Below are positions 11,945 through 25,522 of a DNA stretch of 64,000 nucleotides, one piece after another. Position 1 is the stretch's first letter. The number at the start of each line of letters is the position of its first letter. Below the pieces are notes generated by a model. It was not told where the DNA came from and did no database searches. It worked only from the letters and a program-made list of their open reading frames with translations. The translations under genes were made by a program, and so were the position numbers. The stretch is from Schistosoma haematobium (taxonomy: Eukaryota > Platyhelminthes > Trematoda > Strigeidida > Schistosomatidae): the NCBI RefSeq assembly GCF_000699445.3, contig NC_067198.1:34686536-34750535 (forward strand). Direction: 5' to 3'.

Positions 11945-12969
11945 CTGATAGTCATTCGAATATACTAATGGAACATCATAATGAATTTAAAGTAAATGAT
12001 CACAATGTACTTAAATCTTCATAGTTATATAATAAAATGTTTTATTTCATTCGATGTAAAGAAACGGATGAACAACAAAATGTATTTGACGTGTTTCTCT
12101 CATTTTAGGGCATTGTATGTTGATAGTGAAGTTTCATTTATTATTTTTTTCATCATGATCTGAATCATGTGTATGATTAACATACAGAGTACTCGACAGT
12201 GAAAATGTTCAAATGCTAAGTGTATACACATATATAAAAGAATATAATATACATCATGTAAACACTGACAATTTAATCTGAGTTTTTCTTTTCCTTCATT
12301 ATAAATTATCTTTAATAATAACTAAGTTTTATCCCATCATTGTATTAAAACATTTAAAAGTAATCCCATTACATTAAATCAAATCATAATGGAAAAAATA
12401 AGACAAATTTTATCATTTCACTTATCTAGTTCAGTTAATCATTGTGATCATGATCTATCATATGCTTTGATAAAGTTCTCGTGATTTGATTTAGTTATCA
12501 AGTGTAATACTAACAATTCTATGTTCAATTCTACCAGAGTTGTATATTTTATGATTGCTAAAAAAATTTTTTTCTTATTATCATGGTAACTATATTTATA
12601 ATCCTGTAGTTGAATAAATCTATTTTCTATTAGAATAAGGTATTGTCCCCCAATAAGTTTCGAATCCATTATAAATAATCATTCATTCGTGAATTAGATA
12701 AACAATATGTATCCCAAATTGTTTCAAAGTATACTAAGATGATTACTATACTAATAATTCTGTTGTAAGTACCAGTTTTGAATAAATGACAACGAGTTAT
12801 CTTGCTTAAGTGATAAAAACATCATTTTTAAGAGTTCGGTAAGCGGAGTGAAAGTACTGTAGTGATCAGAACAGAGCTGGAGACAGTCAAATGTGCAGAG
12901 CATCTCAATAAAATCTGAGAACCATATATCAAATCATTAATTTGCAAAATGTCCACCAGTTGTTTCAAA

Positions 12970-13140
12970 ATGCCTCAGACTTCATTGTTCTTACATTTTC
13001 ATACAAATTGCATTATATTCCCGCTCTTGCTTTCTTGATCTTCCCCCATCTTCTGCTGCCAGACATCACATTCCTGACTCGCGTCATATACTACTTATAT
13101 CAATATGAGTAGCACGCACCACAGTACTACATAGAAATGA
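12970..13140 (+). repeat. Dispersed repeat family C
   Basis: TTCATTGTTC, then CTGCCAGACATCACATTCCT and ATATACTACTTATATC. Copies with the same order of motifs lie at 15060-15240 and 18715-18870. Nature unknown. Confidence 0.5.
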
Positions 13141-13773
13141 AATCAGTTCTATATAGAAGCGCAAAAATTAATCAAAAAATGGAGAAAATATTATTGAATT
13201 TTGCGATCTCATTACTACAAGTGTAACTCAATATTAAGGGTGAAATTTTCTTAATTTAACTGTTTTTACACGTAAATTTTCGGTATACATAAACAATCTG
13301 TCACAATTTATCAGCTAAACCAATTCAATACCATTGTGTATATGGTATACTGAAAATTTTCTCTTCCGACATTATCTTACAAACGCTTACACCAACAATC
13401 ATATCTCTATCTATTACTAAAATTATGGGGACGGACGATGAGGTAATACCATAATGATTAATAAATTTATATTATAGCTAGTAGTGAAACCCAAAATGCA
13501 CCTAACAACTTATTTAGAACTTATCAGCTGATTGTAGCCGCATTCCAGTGGTGGTCTTTGATAATCCATAGTAATGTCGAACTAACCTGATTAAGGTGTA
13601 CCTATCTCAGTGAACGTTGATCAGTTATTGTACATGATCTAAAATACGTCAAAATCCAAACTCTTATATATAACTGTTATGAATAGACCTACTAGAGAAA
13701 TTTTCCTTCATCTAGCTAATTTATACTCTTACTCCATAACAAAAACTCCGCATGTAGCTCTTCTAGAGTTACT

Positions 13774-14739
<966 letters not shown>

Positions 14740-14740
14740 T

Positions 14741-16929
14741 CCACGACAAACCTATATTACGAATCCGTTAGATTATACCTGGTAAATAGCTTACTTGACC
14801 TTAGTCATATAATTCATCTTATAATTGTAATAATGAACACAAAAAACTAGATTAGTCCAAAAATATATATAGGTCGATTAGAAAAACAACCAAAAATACA
14901 GATGAAAAATGACTTATCATAGTAAATATTTTATGTTTTACTCAGTACTTTTGTAGTGAAAGAAGACTTGGTGGGGATAACCAATTTATTGTTTAGCGCA
15001 TAATTACAGAGTTCATTTGTAAAATGTGAAAAACACACACTAGATACTTCATTTGGAAATTTTCCATCATTTGTCCTTTACATCCTTCATGATTTTTTCA
15101 ATTCTCAATTCCTTTATGTTTCCATTTCTGTTTTCTTCACTTCAGTCTTCTTAACCTTTTTTTGACAGGCATTCCGTTTCTGATTGGTGATACATACTAC
15201 TTATATCCGTCAATATAACTGGAGAACATCACAATTTTACTTGATTCTTGCTAGTTATGAATACTACTATAAAACTTGTAAGTGGACTGGGATTGTCCAA
15301 ACTATTCGTCATGGCTTTTCGTAAAGTCAGCGTTTCAGTCATTCTATCAAAAATCTACTGGATCCTAAATCATTTTCAAGTATTTGGTTTTACTAAAAAA
15401 TATAGTAACTTAGTATGGCTAGAAAGAAACCTAAAAAATCAATCATATATCCGTGTATGATGCAATAGCTTGTTTGGAATACATCAATTACATTAATCCC
15501 ATCTTCCTAAAATCGAGAATTTTCCAGAAATTAGACGTGTTATACAACCTCGCAACATCTTGCAACGCTAAACTGTAACAGTGGGAGTCAATTTATAATA
15601 AAAGTTAATATATTGTAAAATATCAAGCTGAACTCTCATGAACAAACTGTTTGACGTAACGTCTATGATAAAGATGTGATATATGCTATTCTAAAGCACA
15701 CTTAACTGTGCATTTATGAAGTTTATCTGACTACATTTATCATATATAACTTAACAGTGGAAATTGTGTGCTTATAACATTTATGATTGTTAATGATGTA
15801 AGTTAAAATGATGTCAAATGGGAAATTACGTCTTACATACACTTCATGTTACTAGCGACTCTGCCCTTGATTTTCAGTTAAAATGGTTTATCAGTCATGT
15901 ATATTTTAAATATTACCTTTTCTTTTTGTATAAACGCTTGAATAAATTGGCTTGTGTTCTGTAAACATTTCTAGTATACATTTTTACTGCTAAATTCTCA
16001 CAACTTATAACGTTTTTGATTGTTTACTTTTAATCTCCGACTTTCGTTCACCAAACAGTATTATGTAGCCTATAAAAAGCGTCTTTCAGATAATCTGTTA
16101 CTTAATATACAGTGACAACTAATATAAGAGCTTTTTACCACAACCTATTTACTTTCAGATCTGAGTTAAGTAATCAAGCCATTTAGCCTAGTTGGTGCAT
16201 AGACGTTTCTGTTATATGGGGAAGACGTTGATTCCTGAATAGCACAGTAGCAATATCACCGATAGTTTTATTTGGTGACTCAGGTTTGCATCACACAAAA
16301 TGTTAACAGTTTATTCAGATTTGCAGTTGTGCTCTGTCACTGAGCACTAGGTAGCATAAACTCTAACCTCAGAGCCTCCTACGTATAGCATCCAGTAACC
16401 TAAAATTAAAATGTGATACCTAATTGTACACATATTAGTTTAATGCTTATTTATTGACGGAATTCTATGCGATTATTCGATAGAAAATTATCGGAGAGTT
16501 TTTATTTTAGTGAACTCTGTACACTGTATTTCAGATCATTCATAACCAAACATGCTGATCATATTAATATGAGAATTCCCAAACATGAGATACCTATGCC
16601 TAGCAGCTCTTACTCTAATCCTATGGTCATATGAAAACAATTTGGATTTCACGTTACAAGCTGAAATGATCTCAAACAGAAATTGTATAATTAAAGGTAG
16701 TTTAAACTGATTAAACGACTTTCTTTTTAATTTACAGACAGTTATATTTTGATGTAAAAGTATGTTATAGTTTACATACAAATGAAATGTTGTACAATGT
16801 GAAATTGATATACAAATGTTAACCGTTTAATTACTGAGACACTAAATAGGTTTTTGCACATTTGTTCAATTTCTGTCTTCTATATAACATATTGGTTAGC
16901 GATTTTTAGCGACGTTATTGTCTACGATA
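14741..16929. other. Intergenic, repeat family C only
   Basis: Apart from the weak repeat at 15060-15240 nothing is recognisable. 16190-16390 is slightly less AT-rich and may be an old repeat. Confidence 0.45.
15060..15240 (+). repeat. Dispersed repeat family C
   Basis: Diverged member: GACAGGCATTCCGTTTCTGA, then ATACTACTTATATCCGTC. Weakest of the three copies. Confidence 0.4.
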
Positions 16930-17080
16930 TGATGTTGCCGACCCCATACCCAATCCTCCTCCTTTACTCGGATTTGGGACCGGCAGTAAACCCAGGAGAG
17001 CTACAGGCGAAGTTGGAAGGAGAATGCTGGTGAGCAGCCTATGCTCCTCCATGAGAGGTAACAAGCGTAAGTAATTATAT
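16930..17080 (+). mobile_element. RTE LINE 3' end fragment
   Basis: Shares the last about 60 bases of the element at 13774-14582 (AGAATGCTGGTGAGCAGCCT...) including the CGTAAGTAA end. The stretch before it (CCGACCCCATACCC...) looks like untranslated element sequence. No coding value. Confidence 0.7.
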
Positions 17081-17879
17081 AACATGCTGGTTGCATATTT
17101 AAAAAAAATAAACAGACAGATAATCTTGATGAGCATGACACTTTAAAAACTGTGTTCATGAAGGATTGCATACAATCGCAGTATGAGAAAAACAAATTCC
17201 AATTCATTATAAACTGTTTACAACTGAGGGATGGTTTTTATAAAAATAATTCATTATATGAAATACATAAGATAAATCTATAATTCATAGTTATTCATTG
17301 TTCACTATCATGAAAATGCATTGATATAAAACACTTTTGGTGATTTATAAGACAGGATTTGAGTGCCTAATTTCTATAAGATGCATACTTTTTTGGACTA
17401 ATGATATGTGATCATTTAATTATAGATTGACAAGCTATTTAACTAGTTCACTACATCAAAGTGCTCCAGCCAAGACATCAAGATAATACTTAGTCATTTT
17501 GTAAAATGTTATCCTGATGTTTCATCAAGTTAACTTGTCAAAAATGTTAAACTTTAAATATTGAGAGGTTCTATTAAGCGTCTCTAGAATGTGAACATTT
17601 AGATCAGTGTACAGAATAAATTGTTAATTCATAGGCCTTATAATGAAAATCGAACGTTAGTTTCAAAGGCAGTGTAGAAGTGGAAGGAAGCAACAGTTGA
17701 CCGGTAAAATGCTCAATAACTAAATAAGTTTTAAACATGGGTCACCCAATCTTAACAGACTAATCATTCATGGTCAATTTGAAAACAAGTCAAAAACAGC
17801 TAAGTTTAGTGCGATTTCTCATCTTCGCCTTGTTGAGGATTCCTTTAAACATATAGAGAAGCCAAAACTATTAATATAT

Positions 17880-17950
17880 AAGACACTTACACTAAATCAT
17901 GAAACATCAGAAAATCTAGGTTTTCTACTCATTGGGACATTACAAATATA
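17880..17950 (+). repeat. Half of a small inverted-repeat element
   Basis: CACTTACACTAAATCATGAA to CATTGGGACATTACAAATAT: the right-hand half of the element at 52633-52771. Confidence 0.5.
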
Positions 17951-18714
17951 TTATTTATTTACAACAATCTACCCAATGCTCAATTTATTCGAAATTATCA
18001 AATCAAACCTTGGTAATGATACCTACAATATACAAGACACTTATTCAATCTCTTCTATGATTATCTAAATCCCTTGTTTTAAAAAAAATTCTTCTGTCCT
18101 TCTCTCTTGGATCGTTAACCTTTTATCCTTTGTCAACTTAACGCCGCTGCTCTATACCTTTTCTGATTAGGCTTTGTTTCATTTAAAAGCAGTTATCTCA
18201 TCATGGTATATACTTCTATTTCATAATTAGTTGTCTTTATTTGACAAAAATGATTTAAAATTAACGACAATTCAAAGGTGTACACTCTCTCCTTATTAAA
18301 ATGTGTTAATGTTCTCAAAAGCTTCTATATTAATGGATGGTTTCTGATAACATTATTCAATCATATAACTAGTAAAAAATGCCGTTGATGTAAATGTTTA
18401 ATAGAATAATGAAATCTACATAACCGCAGATTATAAATAGTATGTATCCGATAACATGAACTTTTAATTCACTAAACGATAAACTAATTTTCAATGAAAA
18501 GAAATTAAGATCAACACTAAAACACGATTGATAACTTCCAGGTATAACAAAAAGTATGTCCTGGATTTTCCTGCGAAACACTACTCAATAATACTATAAT
18601 GAACAAGAACACAAGTGGAGATAATCGAATGCATTTCAGTACAAAGCTACACAACGTCTTAGTAAAGTCTGGGAACCATACATTAAATACTTTATTTACA
18701 AAATATTCATTAAT

Positions 18715-18870
18715 TGAATCAGACTTCATTGTTCCCGCATTTCCACACCAATTGCTTTCTTTTCCTGTTCTTTCCTTCTCGATCTTTTGCTACCAGACAT
18801 TCTATTCCTGGCTAGCTTTATATACTACTTATGTCGACACAACTAGCGCACACTACAATACAATTAATAA
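18715..18870 (+). repeat. Dispersed repeat family C
   Basis: TACCAGACATTCTATTCCTG, then TATACTACTTATGTCGAC and GCGCACACTACAATAC. The overlapping 114-codon frame is open by chance. Confidence 0.5.
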
Positions 18871-19346
18871 CAAAGCAAAAGCAATTAAAGCACTATATTC
18901 GTCATATTTGACAGAGTTTCTTTGCTTTATTTTTTCTGGCTAACTGTGGTGTTTGAACGAACTAATAATACCTTTGTACTTGTTGAATGCTCGATTTCGA
19001 ATTCCAAATTCAATACATTCGTTTGTGCTTGTGTCTCACTTCTTAATTCAGTTGCGTTATTTCTGGGATTCCTAGTTCATACTAAAATTCAAATAATCCA
19101 AAACATTATACTAACTCAAATATATGATTAGGTCATTGTAACTAATGCATTTAAATATTCGAATGGACTTTTTTTCGTGACAGTTGATAATCTAAATTGA
19201 ATCGTGGTTTAAATTGGTTGTTAGTAAACAAAAAGGTAAAACAAAATGTTTCATATTCATATTATGATTAATTATCGTATACTCAGTAATGATCTATTTC
19301 CTTGGTTTTGATCAATCTTCCAATGTTTATTTAGGTAAATAATTTA

Positions 19347-19625
19347 ATATTACAGTAATTTTAGTAGTTGAGATCATGAGTCAATTGAAGCTAGATCACA
19401 ATGGAAAACCTGGAAGCACTGAACAGCCGTTTCGTCCTATTGTGGGACTCCTCAGTAATGCGCACCCACGATCCTACCTCGCGGGATTCGAACCCAGGAC
19501 CTATCAGTCTCGCGCGCGATCGCTAAGCCGTTAGACCACTGAGCCGGTATCCAGTGGTGTTAATATCTAACTTCAACTAATCTATGAAATAGAGTGACAA
19601 ATCCACCATTGTCTTGAGTGAGTTA
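19347..19625 (-). mobile_element. Hammerhead SINE, family 1
   Basis: Minus-strand unit with tail, hammerhead (19416-19463), B box (GGGTTCGAATCCC), A-box region (GCTCAGTGGTCTAACGGCTT) and linker. The ribozyme keeps CTGAGGA, GTCC/GGAC, GAAA and stem III ACGG/CTGT; the cleavage triplet is GTT and stem I has one mismatch at its base. Confidence 0.8.
19416..19463 (-). ncRNA. Hammerhead ribozyme motif, core intact
   Basis: All invariant core bases are present. GUU at the cleavage site and the A-C pair closing stem I could slow it. It lies in a 0.3-kb SINE 1.3 kb upstream of the orphan dynein light chain exon. Confidence 0.55.
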
Positions 19626-19742
19626 CTATTGTTTAGTTTTTGTTATATAAAATCAAATCAGAGTGAATTTCGAAACTTTAAATAAACGCACATTTCTATT
19701 GTCTAACTAAGTTTAATTGAGATTTTTTCTCCAGAAATTCTA

Positions 19743-19830
19743 AAAAACTCTTACTTACTTACGCCTGTTACTTTTAATGGACCATAGGCCGCAGACCAGT
19801 ATTCTCCGACCCACTCTCTCCTGGCCCTAA
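19743..19830 (-). mobile_element. RTE LINE 3' end fragment
   Basis: Reverse orientation copy of the same 3' terminus (ACTTACTTACGCCTGTTAC...) extending less than 100 bases; severely 5'-truncated. Confidence 0.7.
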
Positions 19831-20677
19831 AAAACTCTACTTCCACTCAAACTTATCAGTGTTTCAACTAGACTATTTCATTTCAACAATGGTAAATAAT
19901 ACATATTTCCATTTTGAAATGACCCTTACATTTCTAAAATGATAACATTGAGTGATTACAAAATTCTAAAACTCAATATTATTTTATTTGTAAACACAAG
20001 AATCTATTAAATTATCTTTTCTATAGTCTATCACTATGAAATAAATCAATGGAAAGTCATCTTTTAACAAACATATATCACCACATACTTTAACATAGTT
20101 TCATTCTAGATAATCAATATTATCTATAACATGTTTCAAAGATCGCAGCAAATAACATTTTAACAATAACTGTTTTCTTTTCTTAATGCATTCACATCAA
20201 CATACAATAATATATAGTTTCTAAACCATAGATAATAAGTACAAATGAGATAGAGGTGAATAAGATTCTGATAAAAGTAATATTAACATTGACTAATCAG
20301 TGTTTTAATTTCATTGTGTATTTGGTTGTTTGTATACTATGAAGTTAACAATGACTGTATATAATCGTACAAATCATGGTACTTTCTTAAATCTCTAATA
20401 TAATCCAATTATAAATAGTACTCTAAGTATACATAGATATGTATGTACTTGTACATAGTCACAATTGTGTATGTTCATATGCTCAAATAGTTGACTTTAC
20501 AAATATGTTACTAAACATATAAACAATGAGTGTACTTGATTCGTTTTCTTTCTTAAAATATATATATTTAATAGTGTCTTATTAGATTACTCTTTCTTTT
20601 GTATATTGATTATACAGTTAACATTCAGTTTGATCCTTTTTTATTATTAAAAAAAATAGTATATCTAAAATTGAAAC

Positions 20678-20868
20678 ATGTCGTTTGGTAAAGCTGTTGT
20701 AAAAAATGCTGATATGGAACCAGTTATGCAAGAAGATGCTGTACAAATAGCTGCTGTAGCACGAGAAAAATATGAAGTAGACAAAGATATTGCAACATAT
20801 ATTAAACAACATTTTGATCGAAAATATGGACGTACATGGCATTGTATAGTTGGTAAACAATATGGAAG
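20678..20868 (+). CDS. Dynein light chain LC8-type, gene 2, first exon only
   Basis: An intact LC8 first exon: ATG at 20678, 63 codons plus AG, then the donor AAG|GTAAAC. It reads [20 protein letters not shown] at the start and [14 protein letters not shown] at the end, with no stop or frameshift. It is exactly as long as the first exons of genes 1 and 3 (191 nt) and ends in the same phase. I searched the downstream 4 kb by eye for the expected second exon (an FIYF..LG..A.LL.KSG reading) and found none before the first exon of gene 3. Either it splices to the exon at 25158-25236, which is in phase, or its own second exon is lost and it is a pseudogene. The clean reading frame argues against long-standing decay. 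Confidence 0.75.
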
Positions 20869-21040
20869 GTAAACATTCTTTTTATTGAATAATAATTCAA
20901 TTAATATTCTGAATGTTAAATTTCTATGGAAGTATCTTTATAGAGAAAATTCTGTTGAGACTAAAGAATTCATCTCTAGTGATATAACGAATTATGTCAG
21001 TTATTTAATATGATGTTAAACTATTAAAATCACTCAGTAG

Positions 21041-21275
21041 TACATAACTTACTTACTTACTTACTTACGCCTGTTACTGCTCATGAAGGAGCATAGGCCG
21101 CTCACCAGCATTCTCCATCCAACCCTGTCCTGGGCAATCCTTTCTAGCTCCTTCCAGTTGTTATCCATTCTTTTCATATCTGCTTCCTTTTCCCGACGTA
21201 AAGTGTTCTTTGGCCTTCCTCTTTTCCGCTTCCCTTCAGGATTCCAAGTTAGGGCTTGCCTCGTGATGCACTAGT
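21041..21275 (-). mobile_element. RTE LINE 3' end fragment
   Basis: Minus-strand copy of the last about 230 bases of the RTE reading frame and its (TAAG)n tail, lying 170 bases downstream of the orphan dynein light chain exon. It is highly similar to the copy at 14350-14582, so it is a fairly recent 5'-truncated insertion. Confidence 0.85.
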
Positions 21276-21468
21276 ACATAAAGATGGATATAATTTATCT
21301 GATAGCAGAATTTACAAGTATTAAGGATCGAAGGTTCGGTCATCGGAACTGAATGTTTTTGATGGATGATAATGTGTTTATCTATAATGATATTAAACTA
21401 ACTTTAGAAAGTTAATTCACATTTCTTAACGGAACTAGAACTTTAACAAATGGTTTTCGTATATATAT

Positions 21469-21590
21469 ATTGTGAGATAGTAACTCACTGATGACAATGG
21501 TGGATGGTGGCGCAACTTCATGAATTGATTGAAGTTATACATTACCACTACTGCATGCCGGCTTAGTGGTTTAGAGGTTAAGCGCTAGAA
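21469..21590 (+). mobile_element. Hammerhead SINE fragment, family 1
   Basis: Linker and tRNA-like 5' end (GCCGGCTTAGTGGTTTAGAGG), stopping before the B box and ribozyme. Confidence 0.7.
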
Positions 21591-24497
21591 TTTTTTTAAA
21601 ATATGGTGCCAGTTTATTAACAAACTTAGATGATAACCTCTGTGACACAGTAGTACAGAAACTTCAGAGCACTTAGCTGAAATTTTTATAAATATTTAAA
21701 TAGATTCAATTTAAATATTAAACTCTAATATCAGAACATTGTAACCTGAAGAAAGTTTATTTAACCAAGAGCATTTTCCACAATATTAGTAACATGATAT
21801 TAAATGCTATTTTGCTTATTGAATGAAATTGAATATTTTCATTAGTTATTCATTGGTATGAGTTATCTTTGAGCCATGTATGAGTTTTCAATTTGATCTT
21901 TGAACCAAATCAGTCATTTATAAATTTTAAAGAATTCTAATATACATTTTTGGTTAATGTTGTTGTAGATATTATATGATTTAGAGTAGTTGTTTAACTT
22001 CTGGTAACTAACACCTTTGTTTAAATACGTACATATTTTAGTCTCCTTGTCTCAAGTAATTTTATCTTAGTAAGTTTTTCTTCATTCTTCATTATGAATC
22101 TTGCTTAGTTCCTTACTCAATCAATTACTCATATGTTTTTCTCTTTTTTTTAAAAAAACTGTATTTCGATATATCAAGAGCTCATGACTTTTTATGTACT
22201 GTTATTTCGAGCAAACTTAGTTCATCATTAATTCAGGAAATGACCAATTGTCCTTCTCCTTTTTAACTATATCAGTTACATACAACAAAGGCAGCCTGAG
22301 ACAATCATTTAGTTTTAAATTGTTTTGCAAAAACAATTTGGATAAGCAAACTTAAAGTTTTAGTTTGTTTATTCATAAAGTGGTCTTGTATTGACTGCAG
22401 TAAGGTATGGTCTCCATTTGATTTAAACAAATTTTAATACATTCAGTCATTTACTTCTGTTGTCTACAATAATACCATTTAAATAAGATCCTGATTAGGA
22501 CTTACTTTATGATCTTGTTACTAGTTTATATTTTATATCTTTTTGTAGCTAGACATAATAATTTAAGTGTTTATTCTTCGAACTGTAATGATGGTTTAAA
22601 TAGTTTTTACTTGACTAAGTGCTTGCAATGATCATACTGTTTGTATTCCGAAGGTAACTTTACATGCAATACATTTGAAGATATACTCACTTTTGATGAA
22701 GCTCGTGATTGAATTTAAAGTTCAAATCAGTAACTATGATTGTTATTAACACACCGTTAATTGTTCAATATTAAAACATGATTAAACTGTAATCCTGAGG
22801 GATGTAACAATTTATGAAGGAAGCTTTCGGTTTCCATCAAAATGATAAATTACATCATGAAATGCGAATCTATTCAAATTTTAGACGCATGTAAACTATT
22901 GTTCGTGTACAAGTAAAAGTCAACATGTTGACAGGTTGTATATATGGTCAACTGAAAATAGTTTTTATATACTTAACATAATACATGATTAGTTGATAGC
23001 TTAAATCACATTTCTGAACTTAAAATATTTGCCAAATCTTTTATTGTAAACCTGATCGAAATCTCCTACTATGACATTGATATGAAGTGGAAATTTCAAT
23101 TTAGTTATTTACATTTATTGTTCATCCAGTAGTAACAAATGTGATGCTTGTGTAATTCATAGTGATGATCGAATTCTATCGATCGTTTGGCAGTATGTCT
23201 ATTAATCTGATTGAATCGGCATCACATATACTGTTAGGTGATTAAAAACAGTCAGCAGGTAATCTTAGGCTTATGTTTTGTGGCAGTTAACACGTTTTGA
23301 CAGGATGTTCAAGCATTTACACTAATTAATACTCAGTGACTAATCAACGTTAATACCTCACCTTGGAAACACCATTTCCTTGAAAACTTCAGAAATCCCC
23401 TGTTGAAGTTTTCTGTCGACTACCTCCAGCGACCTAGCATCAATCTACCCTTTCATTTTAATATGTTTTCTGCTTCTCTGAATTTAGCTAAGTTAAACAT
23501 TTTGTTGATGTTTTGTAGTTTTTTTATGGGCTCTGATTTCAAAGCTTTCAGTAGAGCGATCTTTTGCCATTAAATTTATAAAAATCATTCTACTTAACAT
23601 TTGTTACTGTGCTACTCTGTTATCTAATCTAAAACTCCTACATTATCTAGAAAATGGCAAACAATATAATTTACGGAATATTGAAAAATATCTACTAAAG
23701 CTGTGTATCATAATGGGTTAATAGTGTAAATGTTAAAAGAATTTCATAAAATACAACCAGAAATTGTTATCAGACTGTTATTTAATGCTAATGATTCTTT
23801 AGATGTGAATTTTCAATGAGTTTTGCAATTTATTCATCTGCAATATACAATAAATAAGTAGAAATGACCACGACAATATCTTCCAATCACCAGCTAAAGA
23901 TCAATTATTGAGGATTATCTATTTTGGCTAAGAATATTTTACAGTTATCTTCATTTATCTTTGTAGTTATGATAATTAAGACTATCATTACCCTGGACAC
24001 TAAAATGACAAACTTAAATCAGTTTAAACCATTCATATTTCCAGTTCAATAAAATCTGAAAACTAAAAATTGTTTTAATTCATCGAAATGTCGGTAAAAC
24101 AGTTAAGTTTTTTCATTATGAATAATAAAGAAGATTGAATGTTATGGTCTCTCTTAATTTAGTTTAGTTTTTTTTTACCGATCAATCCATTAATATAATA
24201 TATGCGATTCACAGTCAAACCATCTAGTTCAAAGAATAAAACTCTATCAACATCTTTCTATTTACACATTTACTTTGATACTGAACAATCTTTAAAAATC
24301 AATTCATGTATTAAATTCATTATACATTCATTATATAAAACCAAATTAAACTGTCACTGAAACTAGTTCTATGTTTGTAAGTACGAATTTCACTTAATGT
24401 GCTATTGTGAATACAGTAATTAGAACGGTATACATAAATAAGCGTATAACATTAAACTTCACGTGAATACAAGCGGATTAATTATTCTTCAGAAATC

Positions 24498-24499
<2 letters not shown>
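21591..24499. other. Gap between dynein light chain first exons 2 and 3
   Basis: Searched on the plus strand for an LC8 second exon: candidate acceptors at about 22548, 23167 and 23976 lead to wrong residues or stops. No other gene recognised. Confidence 0.5.

Positions 24500-24550
<51 letters not shown>
24500..24550 (+). repeat. (TA)n microsatellite
   Basis: About 50 bases of TA repeat, 310 bases upstream of dynein light chain gene 3. Confidence 0.95.
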
Positions 24551-24551
<1 letters not shown>

Positions 24552-24862
24552 GTCATATTAATTATGTGTGCAAACATCTATGTATATGTCTAGTATATGT
24601 GAGAAGATACTGTATACACAAAAAATTCGGTACAATGTAAATTCTGTTTTCACATTAGCTATTACATGCCAGTTTCAACCAGATATATGTTACTTTCCAA
24701 AATGATTTACAAAGTAAATACAAATAGAAACAAATAGAAACTTTAAAATCAATTCATGAAATGAATTAATTAACAGTTAATTTGAAACTTAGAACGTGTG
24801 AGTATAGAATATAGAACTGTTAGATCAAACAAAAAGAAAAGAAAAGACAAACAAACTGAAAG

Positions 24863-25236
24863 ATGCAATTCAGTAAAGTTATAGTGAAAGATACTGATAT
24901 GAATGATGAAATGATGGAATTAGCAATACGTGTTACAGCATGTGCTATGGATCGATTTCAAGCGGATATGGATGTGGCTAATTATATTAAAACACAATTT
25001 AATAAAAAATATGGTAGATCATGGCATTGTATTGTAGGTCGACGATTTGGAAGGTAAGATTAAATCACTTATTACTTTGTTTTATGTCCCAAGTTTTTTT
25101 ATCTTTTGTTATTAATGTTGACAATATCGTATTTTATCCATTATTTTTTTATCATAGTGATGTTTCCCATGAAGAACGATCCTTCATATACTTTTTTCTT
25201 GGAGATCGTGCAATTTTATTGTATAAATCTGGTTGA
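24863..25236 (+). CDS. Dynein light chain LC8-type, gene 3 (two exons)
   Basis: An 89-residue LC8 dynein light chain. Exon 1 is 24863-25053 and contains YGRSWHCIVGRRFG. A 104-nt intron (25054-25157, GTAAGA...ATCATAG) follows, then exon 2 at 25158-25236, reading SDVSHEERSFIYFFLGDRA and ending LLYKSG-TGA. The junction AG|T restores the conserved FGS. The protein is more diverged in its N-terminal helices (DMNDEMMELAIRVTACAMDR) than gene 2, but every landmark of the fold is present. AATAAA motifs at about 25505 and 25517 are plausible poly(A) signals. It lies 4 kb downstream of the orphan first exon of gene 2, on the same strand. Start: the only in-frame ATG that gives the family's N-terminus. 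Confidence 0.9.
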
Positions 25237-25504
25237 AATCAGTATCACATCAATAGTTTTGATATAAATACCGATGTTAGTAAATGGCAATGTTCAAAAA
25301 GAATGAAATCATCCATTTGATACTCTTTTATCTCAACAATGTGTCCATAGTATATTTTGTTGTTGTTTAATTTACTGTAGACTTTTCTTTTAACCTCTTA
25401 AAAACTCATAATATTCTGTGTTGATAGGGTATCATTTTAAAATATTATTATAGTAACCATTGTAAGTTTATTACTACAATCATGATATTGTTATCTTTAT
25501 ATTC

Positions 25505-25522
25505 AATAAACTGATCAATAAA
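25505..25522 (+). terminator. Candidate poly(A) signals for dynein light chain gene 3
   Basis: Two AATAAA hexamers about 12 bases apart, roughly 270 bases after the stop codon at 25236. Position and sequence fit a 3' end, but in DNA this AT-rich the motif is common, so the call is tentative. Confidence 0.35.

Noticed and set aside
23160..23200. Second exon for dynein light chain gene 2 at CATAG|TGATGATCG
   Set aside because: Starts like gene 3 exon 2 but continues with unrelated residues and lacks the FIYF and KSG motifs.
24500..24550. TA-rich tract as promoter of dynein light chain gene 3
   Set aside because: A pure dinucleotide repeat; similar tracts occur far from genes, so position alone is not evidence.
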